Positions 1 to 9,860 of a DNA stretch of 64,000 nt are shown one piece after another. The DNA comes from Saksenaea vasiformis B4078 (Eukaryota; Mucoromycota; Mucoromycetes; Mucorales; Saksenaeaceae): the NCBI GenBank assembly GCA_000697055.1, contig JNDT01002239.1:1-64000 (forward strand), read 5' to 3'. The notes beneath the pieces are model-generated. The model worked only from the letters and a program-made list of their open reading frames with translations. It searched no databases and had not been told where the DNA came from. Position 1 is the stretch's first letter. Each line of letters opens with the position of its first letter. The position numbers were made by a program, and so were the translations under genes.

Positions 1-1047
1 CTGCTCCGAGACGGTCGAAGAATGATCAGGGAGCGGCACGGTCAGTGCGTCCGTCACTTCGGGAACGGTTGGCACAGTGTCCGGGATATCGACGATTGGC
101 GGTGACCCAGTGGTATCTCTCAACGGGTGCATCACACTAGTCTTTCGTTTCTTGGAGGAGATTGCACCTCGAACGGAATTATTCTTCACAGGGCAATCGT
201 ATGCCAAGTGAGTAGTGTCTCCACAAGTCCAGCAGGCCCGCTGATGACGAGGACTATCGGGACATTGGCGAACATGATGTCCCGGGTTGTGACAACGGGA
301 ACAATGCAAAGTCATAGTGGCCCAGGTAGCATAGAAGAAGTCGGCTGTGTCACACCATTTCACTGAATGGGTCAGTTCGTTCCACGGCTGTTGGTCAGAT
401 TCAAGAGAACGATCTATGACAGCAAACCCGTTGCCCAAGAAAAAACCAGATTCAGAGTCGCGATAAATGCCACAGTCCAAGACACGACCAAAGGTACGGA
501 GACTGGCCTGGATACCCGGAAGAAGTTTCTTGACGTTCATTCGTGGGAGTTGAGAAAGGCGGACTTTCGTGATCTTGGCATCCGCTCCCAAGACACGACA
601 AGGAAGGATACACATGCCATCGTCAAAGGACAGACCCTTTTCAAGGGCCTCTTTTGATATACTGGGGTCTTCGAGGAAGAGTTCGATTAAAACACGGGGG
701 CCTTCGCGATGCACTTCAGCACCGCAGTTCCCAGGATATTGTTGGTTAAGACGAGTCATAACCTTCTGAAGGCGCTCAGCCCGACAGCTAACGTCAAAGA
801 AAAGGCTGGGTGCTGACGCGGGTGATCCACCAACGCGCCAAACCCGAGAGTGGACAATACGGGCCACCTGTTTTGGATCGTTTGGGTCAGAATGATACAC
901 AGATGTTGATTCCGTGTGCATGAGCGATTCGCGATGCCGCTGGACAACCTTGGAGTACGTCATCCGGGGTTGGAGAAAAGAAGTAGCGGTAGGGGATGTG
1001 CCTGCCCCAATGTCAGGCGGGTCGTGGTCAGTAGCAGAAAGAGCCAT
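1..1047 (-). CDS. LINE/retroelement ORF1 (gag-like) with two CCHC zinc knuckles, partial
   Basis: An open frame of 349 codons starts at ATG 1047 and runs off the left edge without a stop, so the C-terminus is missing. Two adjacent CCHC knuckles are visible: CSRCHNPGHHVRQC and, 10 residues later, CWTCGDTTHLAYDC. The part before the knuckles is about 240 residues, and the part after is rich in Ser, Pro and Thr. This layout matches the nucleic-acid-binding ORF1 of fungal LINE elements, which coats the element RNA; a reverse transcriptase would be expected beyond position 1. No frameshift or stop interrupts the visible part, so the copy may be young. A gag of an LTR element is the main alternative, but no LTR is visible at 1048-1217. 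Confidence 0.72.
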   Translation of the reverse strand, partial: MALSATDHDPPDIGAGTSPTATSFLQPRMTYSKVVQRHRESLMHTESTSVYHSDPNDPKQVARIVHSRVWRVGGSPASAPSLFFDVSCRAERLQKVMTRLNQQYPGNCGAEVHREGPRVLIELFLEDPSISKEALEKGLSFDDGMCILPCRVLGADAKITKVRLSQLPRMNVKKLLPGIQASLRTFGRVLDCGIYRDSESGFFLGNGFAVIDRSLESDQQPWNELTHSVKWCDTADFFYATWATMTLHCSRCHNPGHHVRQCPDSPRHQRACWTCGDTTHLAYDCPVKNNSVRGAISSKKRKTSVMHPLRDTTGSPPIVDIPDTVPTVPEVTDALTVPLPDHSSTVSEQ

Positions 1048-1217
1048 GCTTAGCCTGACAACGGCTCAGTCGAGGTTCCTTGCGAAACTGTTCCAACCAA
1101 TCCGCGTGGGAAGTACTACAGCCAATCAAATTATTTTGCTGTGATGATGACATCCTTCGAATCTCATGATGTATGCTTTCCTTTTTTTTTTGACATCCCT
1201 TTGCTCTCACCAGCAAT

Positions 1218-2625
1218 ATGGATCATAAAGACGATCATCGGGAGCAGCAGGTGAAGTGAGATTTTTCAATGAAATCCCGTTGATATGAATACTGACTATG
1301 CTAATTGAGCAGGATGAGGGGCTGCACAGCAGAGCCAAGAATGTTAAGGATCTTTCCGAGGGTCAGATTGATAAAGAGTCTTCTTCAGGTTCTCGTTCCC
1401 GTTCTGTTTCTCGTTCACCTTCTCGAAGTCGCAGTCATTCCCCTCCTCGTCGAGGTCGTAGTCCGTCGCGCTCACCGCGCCGTCGCCACCGCGGCCGGAG
1501 TTACGAGCGGCGTTCCAGTCGTCGATCAAGACGTCGTTCGCCCTCGTTCTCCAGGTCGAGAAGTAGGAGGTAAGATTTTTCTTTTTTTTCTACAAACATT
1601 TCTTCATTAGTTCCCCCTTTTTTGTCTACCAAATGCGGCAACACATTTTCTCTACTGTTTATCTTTGAAGTTGACCTGTTTGCCCATTATCATGTGGCCC
1701 TTTTTAAAGCGATGAAGAGCCGATCATGATGTTGACGGGAAGGTCAAGACAGAAAGAGAAAAAGAAAAGAAAGAAGGAAAAGAAAGAAGAATCTGGCACA
1801 AGAAGCTTTCTCAAGTCTTCAAGACAAGGCTGCTTTCCCTTTCCATTTATTTAATGCATTTTTTCGCATATCCAAGGCCCTTCAAGCTGGTAAATTTCTG
1901 ATCCCAAACTTTCTCGCAGTATTTCTCCACGCCATCGGCGTCGCTACAGTCGGTCTGCTCCGCGTCGTCGTACACGCTCTCGCTCCCTAAACAGTCGAAG
2001 AAGGTAGTTCAGATGGCATCATTTCTCAATTCGCTTATATAACTTCTGCAGAAGGGAATACCATGGCACTAGGGTAAATCGCTTCATTTCTGTCGAAATG
2101 CGTGTCTTATCTTGTTTCTACAGGAACGTCCCGAGATGTCACCCATTCTGGGAGTATTTGGTTTAAGCTTGAGAACTGTCAAAGAAGACTTGGAAGACAT
2201 ATTTCAAAAGTATGGTCCACTTGACAAGGTGACAATTGTCTGCGATCATAGGGTAAAGTTACATGATATCCTCGTACATCCACTCAGAGTCTTGTCACAG
2301 CAAAATCAATCTCGTGGATTTGGATTTGTCTATTTTAAGAATCAGGAGGATGCGACGCGTGCCCGAGATGCCACAAATGGATTGGTAAGATTGATGGATC
2401 TGCAGTCCATGGTATTCATTAATTGTGTTGTAGACGGTTGACAACCGCAAAATTCGTGTGGATTATTCTGTAACGCATCGACCTCACACGCCCACCCCTG
2501 GATATTACATGGGAGAGCCGCGTGATGACTTTCGTCGTGGTTATCGACGCCGTCGCAGTCGTACACGTTCACCTCGTAGGTCCCGACGCTCTTACCGCTC
2601 AAGAAGCCGCTCATGGTCTCGTTAA
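1218..2625 (+). CDS. Transformer-2-like SR splicing factor (RS-RRM-RS)
   Basis: Seven exons join in phase: 1218-1250, 1313-1569, 1920-2003, 2052-2073, 2124-2252, 2301-2384 and 2434-2625, giving 266 residues. The product has an N-terminal RS domain (about residues 35-125), one RRM (about 130-205) with RNP2 ILGVFGLS and RNP1 SRGFGFVYF, and a short C-terminal RS tail ending in SRSRSWSR. The RS1-RRM-RS2 order is the signature of Tra2 proteins, nuclear factors that bind GAA-rich exonic enhancers and help recruit the spliceosome. Intron 2 (1570-1919) is 350 nt long, whereas the other introns are about 50-60 nt, and it holds a GAA-rich tract. The start is the only ATG upstream that keeps phase into the RS domain. 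Confidence in the family is high; the exact orthologue is inferred. Confidence 0.9.
1749..1792 (+). promoter_or_regulatory. GAA/purine-rich tract in intron 2 of the Tra2-like gene
   Basis: Over about 44 nt this stretch is almost pure A/G, with repeated GAA and AAGAA. It lies on the sense strand inside the unusually long second intron of a gene whose product family binds GAA-rich RNA. It could act as a splicing enhancer for a regulated exon. This is inference; no exon is proven. Confidence 0.4.
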
Positions 2626-2990
2626 ATATAACATACGTAAGCATGACCATTGGAATGTCGTGAAAAGAATTTGACCACTTGGGAGTCGCAAACAAAAAAA
2701 AAATTGTTGGGTTCCTGCTGATTTCAGGAGAGACCTGTAGCAGTTAATGAATGAAGTCCATTTTTGTTGTCATCCAAGTTACACTATTGCACGAAGCCTC
2801 ATCTCGTGCTACATCATGACTGTCATCCATCATGACAATGATGTTATATTACAGGATCTCATGTGCTATGACAATTCTTTATTGAAAATCCTCATTCACT
2901 CCAAGATCAACTGGTGCGTAAGGAAATCAGATTCTGTGTAGGGAATTGAAAAACTTTACAAGTGGAAGATTGTTTGGATTAGATGTTTTG
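2626..2990. other. Spacer between Tra2-like gene and small secreted ORF
   Basis: This is the 3' flank of the Tra2-like gene. It contains an A-run at 2693-2702 and no ORF with recognisable features. Confidence 0.5.
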
Positions 2991-3152
2991 TCAAAGAATA
3001 TCTAGTCCAAGCGCATTCGTTTGTCCTCGTCGATACATTATACGAGTGTCGTGCACAAGCGGATTAGCAGCAAGGTCAGCATCAAACACTGGGAGCGCAC
3101 TCAAAGTAGTGACCATGAACAGAGTGACAAGAAGTCGGATAACGTTAGACAT
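2991..3152 (-). CDS. Small secreted peptide candidate (53 aa)
   Basis: The ORF from ATG 3152 gives 53 residues. It starts with a good signal peptide (MSNVIRLLVTLFMVTTLSAL) followed by an acidic to neutral mature part of about 33 residues without cysteines, ending in LGLDIL. The frame is open a further 22 codons upstream to an ATG at 3218, but that longer start would bury the signal peptide, so 3152 is preferred. The antisense leader just upstream is pyrimidine-rich, as in many fungal genes. No family is recognised. It could be a chance ORF: the support is only the signal peptide and leader. Confidence 0.42.
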   Translation of the reverse strand: MSNVIRLLVTLFMVTTLSALPVFDADLAANPLVHDTRIMYRRGQTNALGLDIL

Positions 3153-3958
3153 GACAAGGATAGAAATAAAGAAAATTGAGGTGAGAGAAGGAGCCGGAAA
3201 TTTTGCAGGACTTTGCATATGATATGCGTCAGCTATTGTCCCATTGACTCCGAATGAATTTCGTGACGGAAACTAGATCTTTCGGATTAATGCAAGCCGA
3301 TCTTTGCGTCAAAATTATTATAGTCTTCACCAATAGGGTCTACTTTTTCCTTTTCCTTTTCCTTTATTCTTATTCCATCTCTGTTCTCTTCGAAACAGCA
3401 CCAGTACGTACTCCAATAACTGACACATACGGTATCGTTCATAACTTTTCTCCATTGTCTGAGCTCGTAGTCTCTGCCCTGAATCGTCTCAGCTGCGGCG
3501 CAACTATGACTTGCTAACCAGTTTAACATCGTTAGTCATATTTTGCAATGACATATTGCATTGCTTCAGGCTTTGTACGGACCGTAATCATCATACTAGC
3601 CGATCCATCAAGGTCAACGACCCCTCCTCCTGGTCTCACCCGTCTTGATGGGGGTTCGTGCAGCCGTAGCGAACATGCAGCGTTACCTTTCGGGGTTAAG
3701 CAAACATTGATCCAACTATGTCAAATATGTCAGCCATAGATATTGCTGGTTATATAATTGGAAGCTGTATGACTTAACAGATACACTCAGTACCGCATAT
3801 CTGGTTCTTTCTTACCCCACGCATGACTCTTTGTGCATGCAAAAAGAATGGATTCATTATGCCCGCCATGGTCTGGTCTCAGAAATAAGCGTAGAAAAGC
3901 CCATCGACGGGAAGGAGAAAACGAAGGGCGGAGGAAGACACTTCAATGACAAAGGATC
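3153..3958. other. Spacer left of the Tc1/mariner element
   Basis: The stretch holds a (TTTTCC)n-like pyrimidine tract near 3342-3368, which may be the promoter tract of the minus-strand small ORF. No gene is recognised. Confidence 0.4.
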
Positions 3959-3960
3959 TA

Positions 3961-4003
3961 CACTCCTAGAAAGAAAGTCTGTCTACACTTGAGTAAACTC
4001 CGC
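3961..4003 (+). repeat. Left terminal inverted repeat of Tc1/mariner element
   Basis: The repeat begins CACTCCTAGAAAGAAAGTCT and matches the reverse complement of 5257-5299 at 42 of 43 positions (G at 3993 against A). Confidence 0.93.
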
Positions 4004-4130
4004 CTACCCCATATCTTATGCTTTATCTTTCTCCACCACTTTTGCTTTGTAGCATTATACACGAGACCCATATCATGGCAGAAATACGATATATCATATT
4101 ATAAATGTGTATGAAGCTTTTGGGGAAGAT

Positions 4131-5189
4131 CTAGTAGCTCGTGTAGCCACCATTCGCTTCAATAACTTCTCTGCATCTTTTCCCCATTGATGCGACTAGA
4201 TTCTGGCAAACACTCTGCGGCATCGCGTGCCATTCTTCCAACACAGCCTCCTCCAACTGCTTTGGATTTCTAATCAAGTGCCTTCTCGGTGCCAAACGGC
4301 GCTCAACTTCGTTCCAAAGATGTTCGATCGGATTCAAATCGGGGCTCTGTGCTGGCCATTTTACCATCACAGACACTCCGTTTTCTTCCTTCCATTGCCT
4401 CGCTTCCTTTCCTGTATGGCTTGAAGCGCCATCCTCTTGAAAAAGGAGATCTTGCGTGTTGTTATCGTCTAAGAATGGAAGCAGGTATCTTTCCAGGACA
4501 TTAGTGTACGCGGCCTGGTTCATTCTCCCTGGAACCACAGTGATAGGGCCAACTCCAGCAGCAGTAAAGCAGGCCCAAACCATCACTGAATCACCGCCAT
4601 AATTGGTTGTGCCTGTTATATGTTCTTTAAGAAGTGCTTCTCCACGCTTCCGCAGCACTCGTTTCCGGCCATCGTTGCCTGAAACACCGAATCGGGATTC
4701 ATCTGACCAAATGACACTTCCCCATTGTTGATCAGTCCAATTGAGGTGTGCCTTGGCCCATGCAAGTCTTTTCTCTTTGTGTTTTTCTGTTAGACTAGGT
4801 TTACGCCTTGGTCTACACGAAGAAAAACCAAGATCATGGACGGCATGACGAAATGTCGGTAGCGAGACATTTACACAAGTTGCGGAGAATTTGTAGTGAT
4901 GATCAACCAAAGGGGCAAAACGATCGTGACGGATCGAGCGTTCAATGAGACGTAATGATCGTTCTCTAAGCTTTCTCGGTCTTCCCGTTCTAGGTTTCGA
5001 CGCGGTAGTTCCAGTTTCATTGAATCTTTTTACTATTTTTTAGACCGTAGATCGATCCAGTCCCCTGGACTTAGCGATTGTGCCATACGACATTCCAGCC
5101 TCCCTCATGCCCACGATGATCGCACGCTCTTCCACTGAAATTTCAGTATTTGGTTTGCGAGTGTTGTTAGAGATATCCTGAAGAGGCAT
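4131..5189 (-). pseudogene. Tc1-type DDE transposase with one in-frame stop
   Basis: Read from ATG 5189 to the stop at 4131 the frame has 352 codons, the usual length for a Tc1 transposase. The N-terminal third has the helix-turn-helix DNA-binding region and a GRPRKL basic patch. The catalytic domain shows VIWSDESRF (first Asp), LFQEDGASSHTG (second Asp) and SPDLNPIEHLWNEVER (Glu). A TAA at 5042-5040 (codon 50) interrupts the helix-turn-helix; the rest is open, with a long ORF from 4910. The protein would cut and paste the surrounding element at TA sites. As it stands it is probably inactive unless the stop is a sequencing error. Confidence 0.9.
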
Positions 5190-5256
5190 AGCAGCTAGTT
5201 TACGAGAGAAGTGAGAAAAGTCGAGTGATATTCCTATCCTACGCGTTTTACACTTT

Positions 5257-5299
5257 GCGGAGTTTATTCAAGTGTAGACAGACTTTCTTTCTAGGAGTG
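5257..5299 (-). repeat. Right terminal inverted repeat of Tc1/mariner element
   Basis: Mirror partner of 3961-4003 with one mismatch. It is followed by the TA target duplication at 5300-5301. Confidence 0.93.
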
Positions 5300-5301
5300 T
5301 A

Positions 5302-6498
5302 TTCGAGAAGGAAAAAAAAGGAACACTCGTACTGTAGATAAAGAAACGTTGGGAAGAAAAGACTACAATAAATAAAAAATTGCTTCTCCTAAAGAAAGAG
5401 TAGAGCGAAAAACACATAAACCGAACGTGATTCTCCCCTGAAAAATGTCAGTCTGCTGGACTCTACGAGCAGACTTACGGCACCGTCCGTTAATGAACTG
5501 AGATTAGAAGCCTTTTTTTGTTCTTCTTTGGATGAAGGAAATATCCCTGTGTACCAACCGATAAGGCACTCATCCGAAAAATGGTGCAAACATCAGGACC
5601 ACTTTGAATAAGCTAAATCTTCTAGATTGTACCATTTTTGTAACCACATGGGCCTACAGGGACTAGGAAATGGATACTGCATGATCATGAACAACTTGCA
5701 GGTTGATATCCTTCGATTGCATCCGACAGATAATATTTGCACACATTCGTACCGACCGCAATACATGTTGTCAAGGTTGCAAACCTATCGCAGGACCAGT
5801 GCATGATACAATCTCGGGCTATGTTTACGTTATTAAGATGCAAGTGATTTATTGCTTTCTATTTACCATGTTCGACATATTTACTATACTACTTGAGCAA
5901 GGATAAGGGAAGAAATATGAGGATCTTGAGATCGTCGATTATATCCTATCTGTAGTCATCTACCGTTGCGAAATTAATATACAAGGAGCATTTTCCAGAT
6001 GACAGGTGCATGCAGGTTCATCACTATGTCAGTCATCGTAACCTAGAATCGAAGCCCGAACGTAAATACTCGCTGCAAATGAAAGATGCGATAACTATTT
6101 TCACTGTTGAACGCACCTCGCAAGATCATGCTAAATGGGCACGTGTCACATGCTTTGTCTGGAATAGCAGTATGGAAATGGGCTATCAGATGGCTTAGGA
6201 GCCATATCTAATGCGACGCGCATCTTTTGGTACCATAGCTTGCACAACCGCACACTCAGCGAAACTAACCTAAACCTTCTTGATTCCGAGCGGGAAATTT
6301 TGTATGGCTCCTGAGAAAAAGCGAAGAGAAAGATTCCCTCAAAAGATCCCTTCATAACCTGGGCACCAAGCCCTGCGAAATTTGATGACGTGTTTTTCAA
6401 TCCCCGACAACGATGGAAAAAAAACACTATGGCTTGTCCTCTGAGGTGTTAGTGACTACATTGAACGATTCCTCCCCGCTCTTTTTTCTTGTTAGACC
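5302..6498. other. Spacer between Tc1 element and NDUFA11-like gene
   Basis: No gene is recognised. A MITE-like element lies at 6194-6315; the rest shows only short chance ORFs. Confidence 0.5.
6194..6315 (+). mobile_element. MITE-like element, family A, copy 1
   Basis: This 122-bp unit has short inverted termini: CTTAGGAGCCATAT on the left and GTATGGCTCCTGAG on the right. Its body shares blocks such as GCATCTTTTGG, CCATAGCTTG and CCTAAACCTT with 34364-34476. It has no coding capacity. A clear target duplication is not visible, so the superfamily is not assigned. Confidence 0.62.
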
Positions 6499-7085
6499 AT
6501 GACCGCCCACAATAACGACTGTTTAGCCGAGGCTGGAAAGACGGGTGCCATTACTGGTGGTATTGGTCTGGTTGTTTCCGCCATGCAGAACACTGTACAG
6601 AAGCATGGTGAAGGTGCCAAGGGTGTCTTTACCCGAAACGGAAGCACCATCGCGTTTTTCGGTGAGCATTGACCTCGACAATCTCCTTTATATCTATAGT
6701 TAGTAGAGACGCGATCTAATTGAGCAAATTTTATTATAAAGCTGCCATGGGTGGTGTGTTTTCTCTCGGTGAATGCGCCTCAAAGAATATTCGCGGTGAA
6801 GATGATGCGATAAACGCCGGTATTGGTGGTTGTGCTGCTGGTCTTGTGGCTGGTATCAAGTGTAAGCTGAATCACATCACATATCTTAATTTCGGGTGCT
6901 GATCACCTCATATAGCTCATTCAATTGCTAAAATGTGCATTGCCTGCGCCGGTGTTGGTGGCACGATGTTCGCATATGAGTATTCTGGTGGATTGAAGGG
7001 ATCGTTGGCTGGAAAGACCAACGAAGAGAAAAAGGAATATAGAGACTCGTTCTTCAAGAACCATAAGCCCGCAGAACAAGCATAA
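6499..7085 (+). CDS. NADH dehydrogenase (complex I) NDUFA11/B14.7-like subunit
   Basis: Three exons (6499-6661, 6742-6861 and 6916-7085) join in phase to 150 residues. The sequence is rich in Gly/Ala hydrophobic stretches typical of the Tim17/Tim22/NDUFA11 fold: GAITGGIGLVVSA, AAMGGVFSLGECASK, INAGIGGCAAGLVAG and ACAGVGGTMFAYEY. It would sit in the inner mitochondrial membrane as an accessory complex I subunit. Length and the C-terminal lysine-rich tail fit NDUFA11-like proteins better than Tim17 or Tim23, though a TIM-family translocase subunit remains possible. A poly(A) signal AATAAA follows at 7095-7100. Confidence 0.72.
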
Positions 7086-8043
7086 ACTACCTTGAATAAA
7101 CATAAAGAAATGGATCCCAAGAGCCCGCGACGATTCTCCAAGATTTAAAGCTGAACAAAAAGAAGGCTGCCGAGTTATGCTCAAAAAATAATGTTCGAGG
7201 AAAGAAATTCATTTGTGGTTAGATCGCATCGTGTCTTCAATATCGCAGTAAAGCAAAAGGATGAAGACCATTTACTGCATTTTGTACGAGTTTGCGCTGC
7301 TTGACAATTAGTGCTGCTAGAAAGTACGACAGGTTTACGTTGCGTGGGGATATGTATTAGTTTTCTCAAGGATCACGTTCTAAGTTACAATAAGGTGTAT
7401 GTCGTTGATCTCGCAACCTTGTCGAGCACTACGATTAGTTACAGCAGTATGTTGCTTTGTATGTACAAATCAGTGGAATACGTTGCTCGTGTCGTCTGTC
7501 ATGTAGAGTTGCGTTTGCGAAGGATACTTTTTTTTATTTTTTATTTTTATTTTGCAATGGATAACTGTTCAAGATTCATTGCCAGAACTTTATCATAGCG
7601 AACGAACTCGTCTCTTTATGCTTCCAGGATGATTACAAGAAGAAGTTTCTATTTGCCAAGCGACGGAAATAACATTAACTTATCGTCACTAGCGAACAAT
7701 CAGCACTAGCAAAGACTAGTGAGTCTCTGAATCACAGAAACTGACGCATGGTGTCAAAAAACATCCCCTATCCCTTATCTCGCGCAACTGTGATCCGTAT
7801 CTACGTAGAGAGTGCACAGGATTGTCCTTTCGGTTGACTGCCAACATCTGAGAGATATTCAACAAAAGAGCGAAAATATCTGATATTACCCTAATGATTG
7901 TTAAAAACAATATAGAAAGTTTTATTGATGCATCTTTATTTACAAGTGGACAGGATATGCCATACATAAGTGTGTAAAAGTAGAAAGGAAACAAAGAAAG
8001 AAAAAAACATGAACGTGGGAAAACTAGCATAGGATCACCTATA
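7086..8043. other. Convergent spacer between NDUFA11-like gene and psf1
   Basis: The spacer holds the 3' flanks of both genes. No gene or repeat is recognised. Confidence 0.5.
7095..7100 (+). terminator. Poly(A) signal AATAAA of NDUFA11-like gene
   Basis: A canonical hexamer lies 10 bp after the stop codon. Confidence 0.5.
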
Positions 8044-8658
8044 TTACACAACGTGTCTAAGATATCCCGCCTTAATGAAGGTTTCAACTTCGGTTCGCCG
8101 GGCGTAGTACTGATCACCTTTTGTTAAGCTTAGGACACCATATTCGGTATTGATTTCGCCTCCATCCTTAATGACGCGTACTTCGATAAACAGATCCTTG
8201 GGAGGATCAAGACCAACGCCTCCGTTACCACCCAGATCCACTTCCAGGAAACTTTGTTTATACGTGTTAACCATGTCGCCATAATCTTTTAGAAACTTTT
8301 GTTCATGTGCACTCAATGATGCGTTGATTTCACGTTGATATTCGCTCTGTCGACCTATGTCCCACGATAACTCTTTGAGCTTTGCTATACGCTGGCGATG
8401 ATACGCAAATAGCACGCGCTTATTGCGTTTGATAGCAAGATGCTGTAACATGATCTGGGTCACTCGGCTAACCTCGCCGCGTTGCTCTCCATTCGGTTGT
8501 GCCACATTATGAAGTGCGCGTTCAGCAGTGATTTGGAGCATGCGTAGTTCGCGACAGATGCTCTGAACAAGATCCTCATTGTATGGAGAGATTAACAAAT
8601 CTTTTGTTCGTTTGGCCTCTTTAGCTAGTTTATAACTGGCTTCACCAAGTGTCGACAT
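8044..8658 (-). CDS. PSF1: DNA replication complex GINS subunit Psf1
   Basis: A single exon of 204 residues starts at ATG 8658, close to the family norm of about 200. The N-terminal helical half includes MSTLGEASYKLAKEAKR, ALHNVAQPNG and the RNKRVLFAYHRQRIAKLKEL segment characteristic of Psf1, and the C-terminal beta part ends in ETFIKAGYLRHVV. Psf1 is one of four GINS subunits that join Cdc45 and Mcm2-7 in the CMG replicative helicase and contact polymerase epsilon. No introns are present, unlike most neighbours. The T-rich tract upstream on this strand (8693-8706 region) is compatible with a leader. Confidence 0.93.
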   Translation of the reverse strand: MSTLGEASYKLAKEAKRTKDLLISPYNEDLVQSICRELRMLQITAERALHNVAQPNGEQRGEVSRVTQIMLQHLAIKRNKRVLFAYHRQRIAKLKELSWDIGRQSEYQREINASLSAHEQKFLKDYGDMVNTYKQSFLEVDLGGNGGVGLDPPKDLFIEVRVIKDGGEINTEYGVLSLTKGDQYYARRTEVETFIKAGYLRHVV

Positions 8659-9344
8659 GTCGGCAACGCAAGGTACCTGTGACGACGGTCTCCTTTTTTT
8701 TTTTTTACTTCTGTATATTCAAACAGCGAACCAAGCGTTGATGCTTAGGCCCTGCAAACTTATGATAGAAGTAGCTTTATAACGCGACAAACAAAAAGAT
8801 TCACGCAACAAAAGAAGGTCTTTTCTAAAGGGATGCATAACGTTCATTGGGCATATCATATCAACTTCCCAGGCAATAGGAGTTACTACGGACACTCTTA
8901 GGGACACACGGGTCACATCTTTTTCGGTGACGGGCCGCGCCAAATTTTAATGCGAGTTCTAATGCGAATCTGACAGTAGACAAATAACCGAATAGTGGGT
9001 ATCTGTGGACCTATCATCGCTTTTAGAGCTATCGCCAATAGAATCATCACCAACTATATCGTACTTCCACGATCCAGTAAATCCATAATTAATCGTTATT
9101 GAAGATGAAGAAGATCGGCAATCCGATAAACTGCTAGTACCAGGTCGGGAAGCCTCTTCAGCAAAAGTGGAGCGTAGGATACGGGATAACGGCCTTGCAC
9201 AACGCGCATTACAAGAGCGACTTGAAGCACGAGATGAAGTAATGGAAGTCCCTGTTGAACAATATCAAGGTTCCGTAACTGCTTTGCAGTACGGTATGTT
9301 CCAGGGGAGCAGAGATAATGAAACGAGGAAAACCGCTCCATCGC

Positions 9345-9440
9345 GGACATTCCCCACCAATCAACTATCTGGAGCATAACGATGGCGGTCATCAAGCGCT
9401 CTGGTCTATGTCTGTCCGAGAAAATGCACCCGCTGGTGGA
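9345..9440 (+). repeat. Diverged direct repeat, copy 1
   Basis: The block CCAATCAACTATCTGGAGC followed by GATGGCGGTCATCAAGCGCT resembles 9755-9860 (CCAATCAAGTATCTGAAGC, GATGACGGACATCAGGCGCT). Similarity is clear over about 60 bp and weaker around it. On the plus strand both copies can encode D-G/D-G-H-Q-A-L, so an old duplicated coding unit is possible. Confidence 0.5.
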
Positions 9441-9754
9441 CCTGATCCATTTCATATCTTCCCAAGCACCTTTTCTGTCTATGTTCCAGGCGGGCTCTAA
9501 AGATAACACCATGAAATTTCCATACACTGCTGTCAAGGAGCACCTGAAGACGGTCTGCGGTCAGGATCAGGAAAACCGGAGGCAATACAACAGATTGGCC
9601 AGAATCTCAATGCACGTCTTTAGAAGATAAAGAAATTGCATCTTGGGTAGGAATAGGAAATCGATGATAAAGACGTTGCATTACGCACAAGATGGGACGA
9701 CATATCTTTCGCGGCAGAAACGGAAGTACAGTGAAGCAAGTGAGACATTTATCA

Positions 9755-9860
9755 TTGCAGATACCGCCCAATCAAGTATCTGAAGCGTATGGATGACGGA
9801 CATCAGGCGCTTCTGGCCTATGCGGAAAAATTCCGTAATGTCAAGACAGGGAAAATGAAT
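9755..9860 (+). repeat. Diverged direct repeat, copy 2
   Basis: Second copy of the 9345-9440 repeat in the same orientation. Confidence 0.5.

Larger units (their letters stand above)
3959..5301. mobile_element. Tc1/mariner-family DNA transposon, near complete
   Basis: The element spans 3961-5299 (1339 bp) and is bounded by TA dinucleotides at 3959-3960 and 5300-5301, the target duplication expected for Tc1/mariner. Terminal inverted repeats of 43 bp (3961-4003 and 5257-5299) differ at a single position. The only gene inside is a minus-strand DDE transposase with one in-frame stop. Nearly identical termini and an otherwise open transposase point to a recent insertion. The element could still be mobilised in trans by an intact relative. 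Confidence 0.93.

Noticed and set aside
7716..8117. 133-codon minus ORF overlapping psf1
   Set aside because: Out-of-frame overlap with the psf1 3' end and flank; no features.
9096..9536. 146-codon minus ORF
   Set aside because: No recognisable domain, unusual composition, and it overlaps a repeat whose plus-strand reading is equally plausible.
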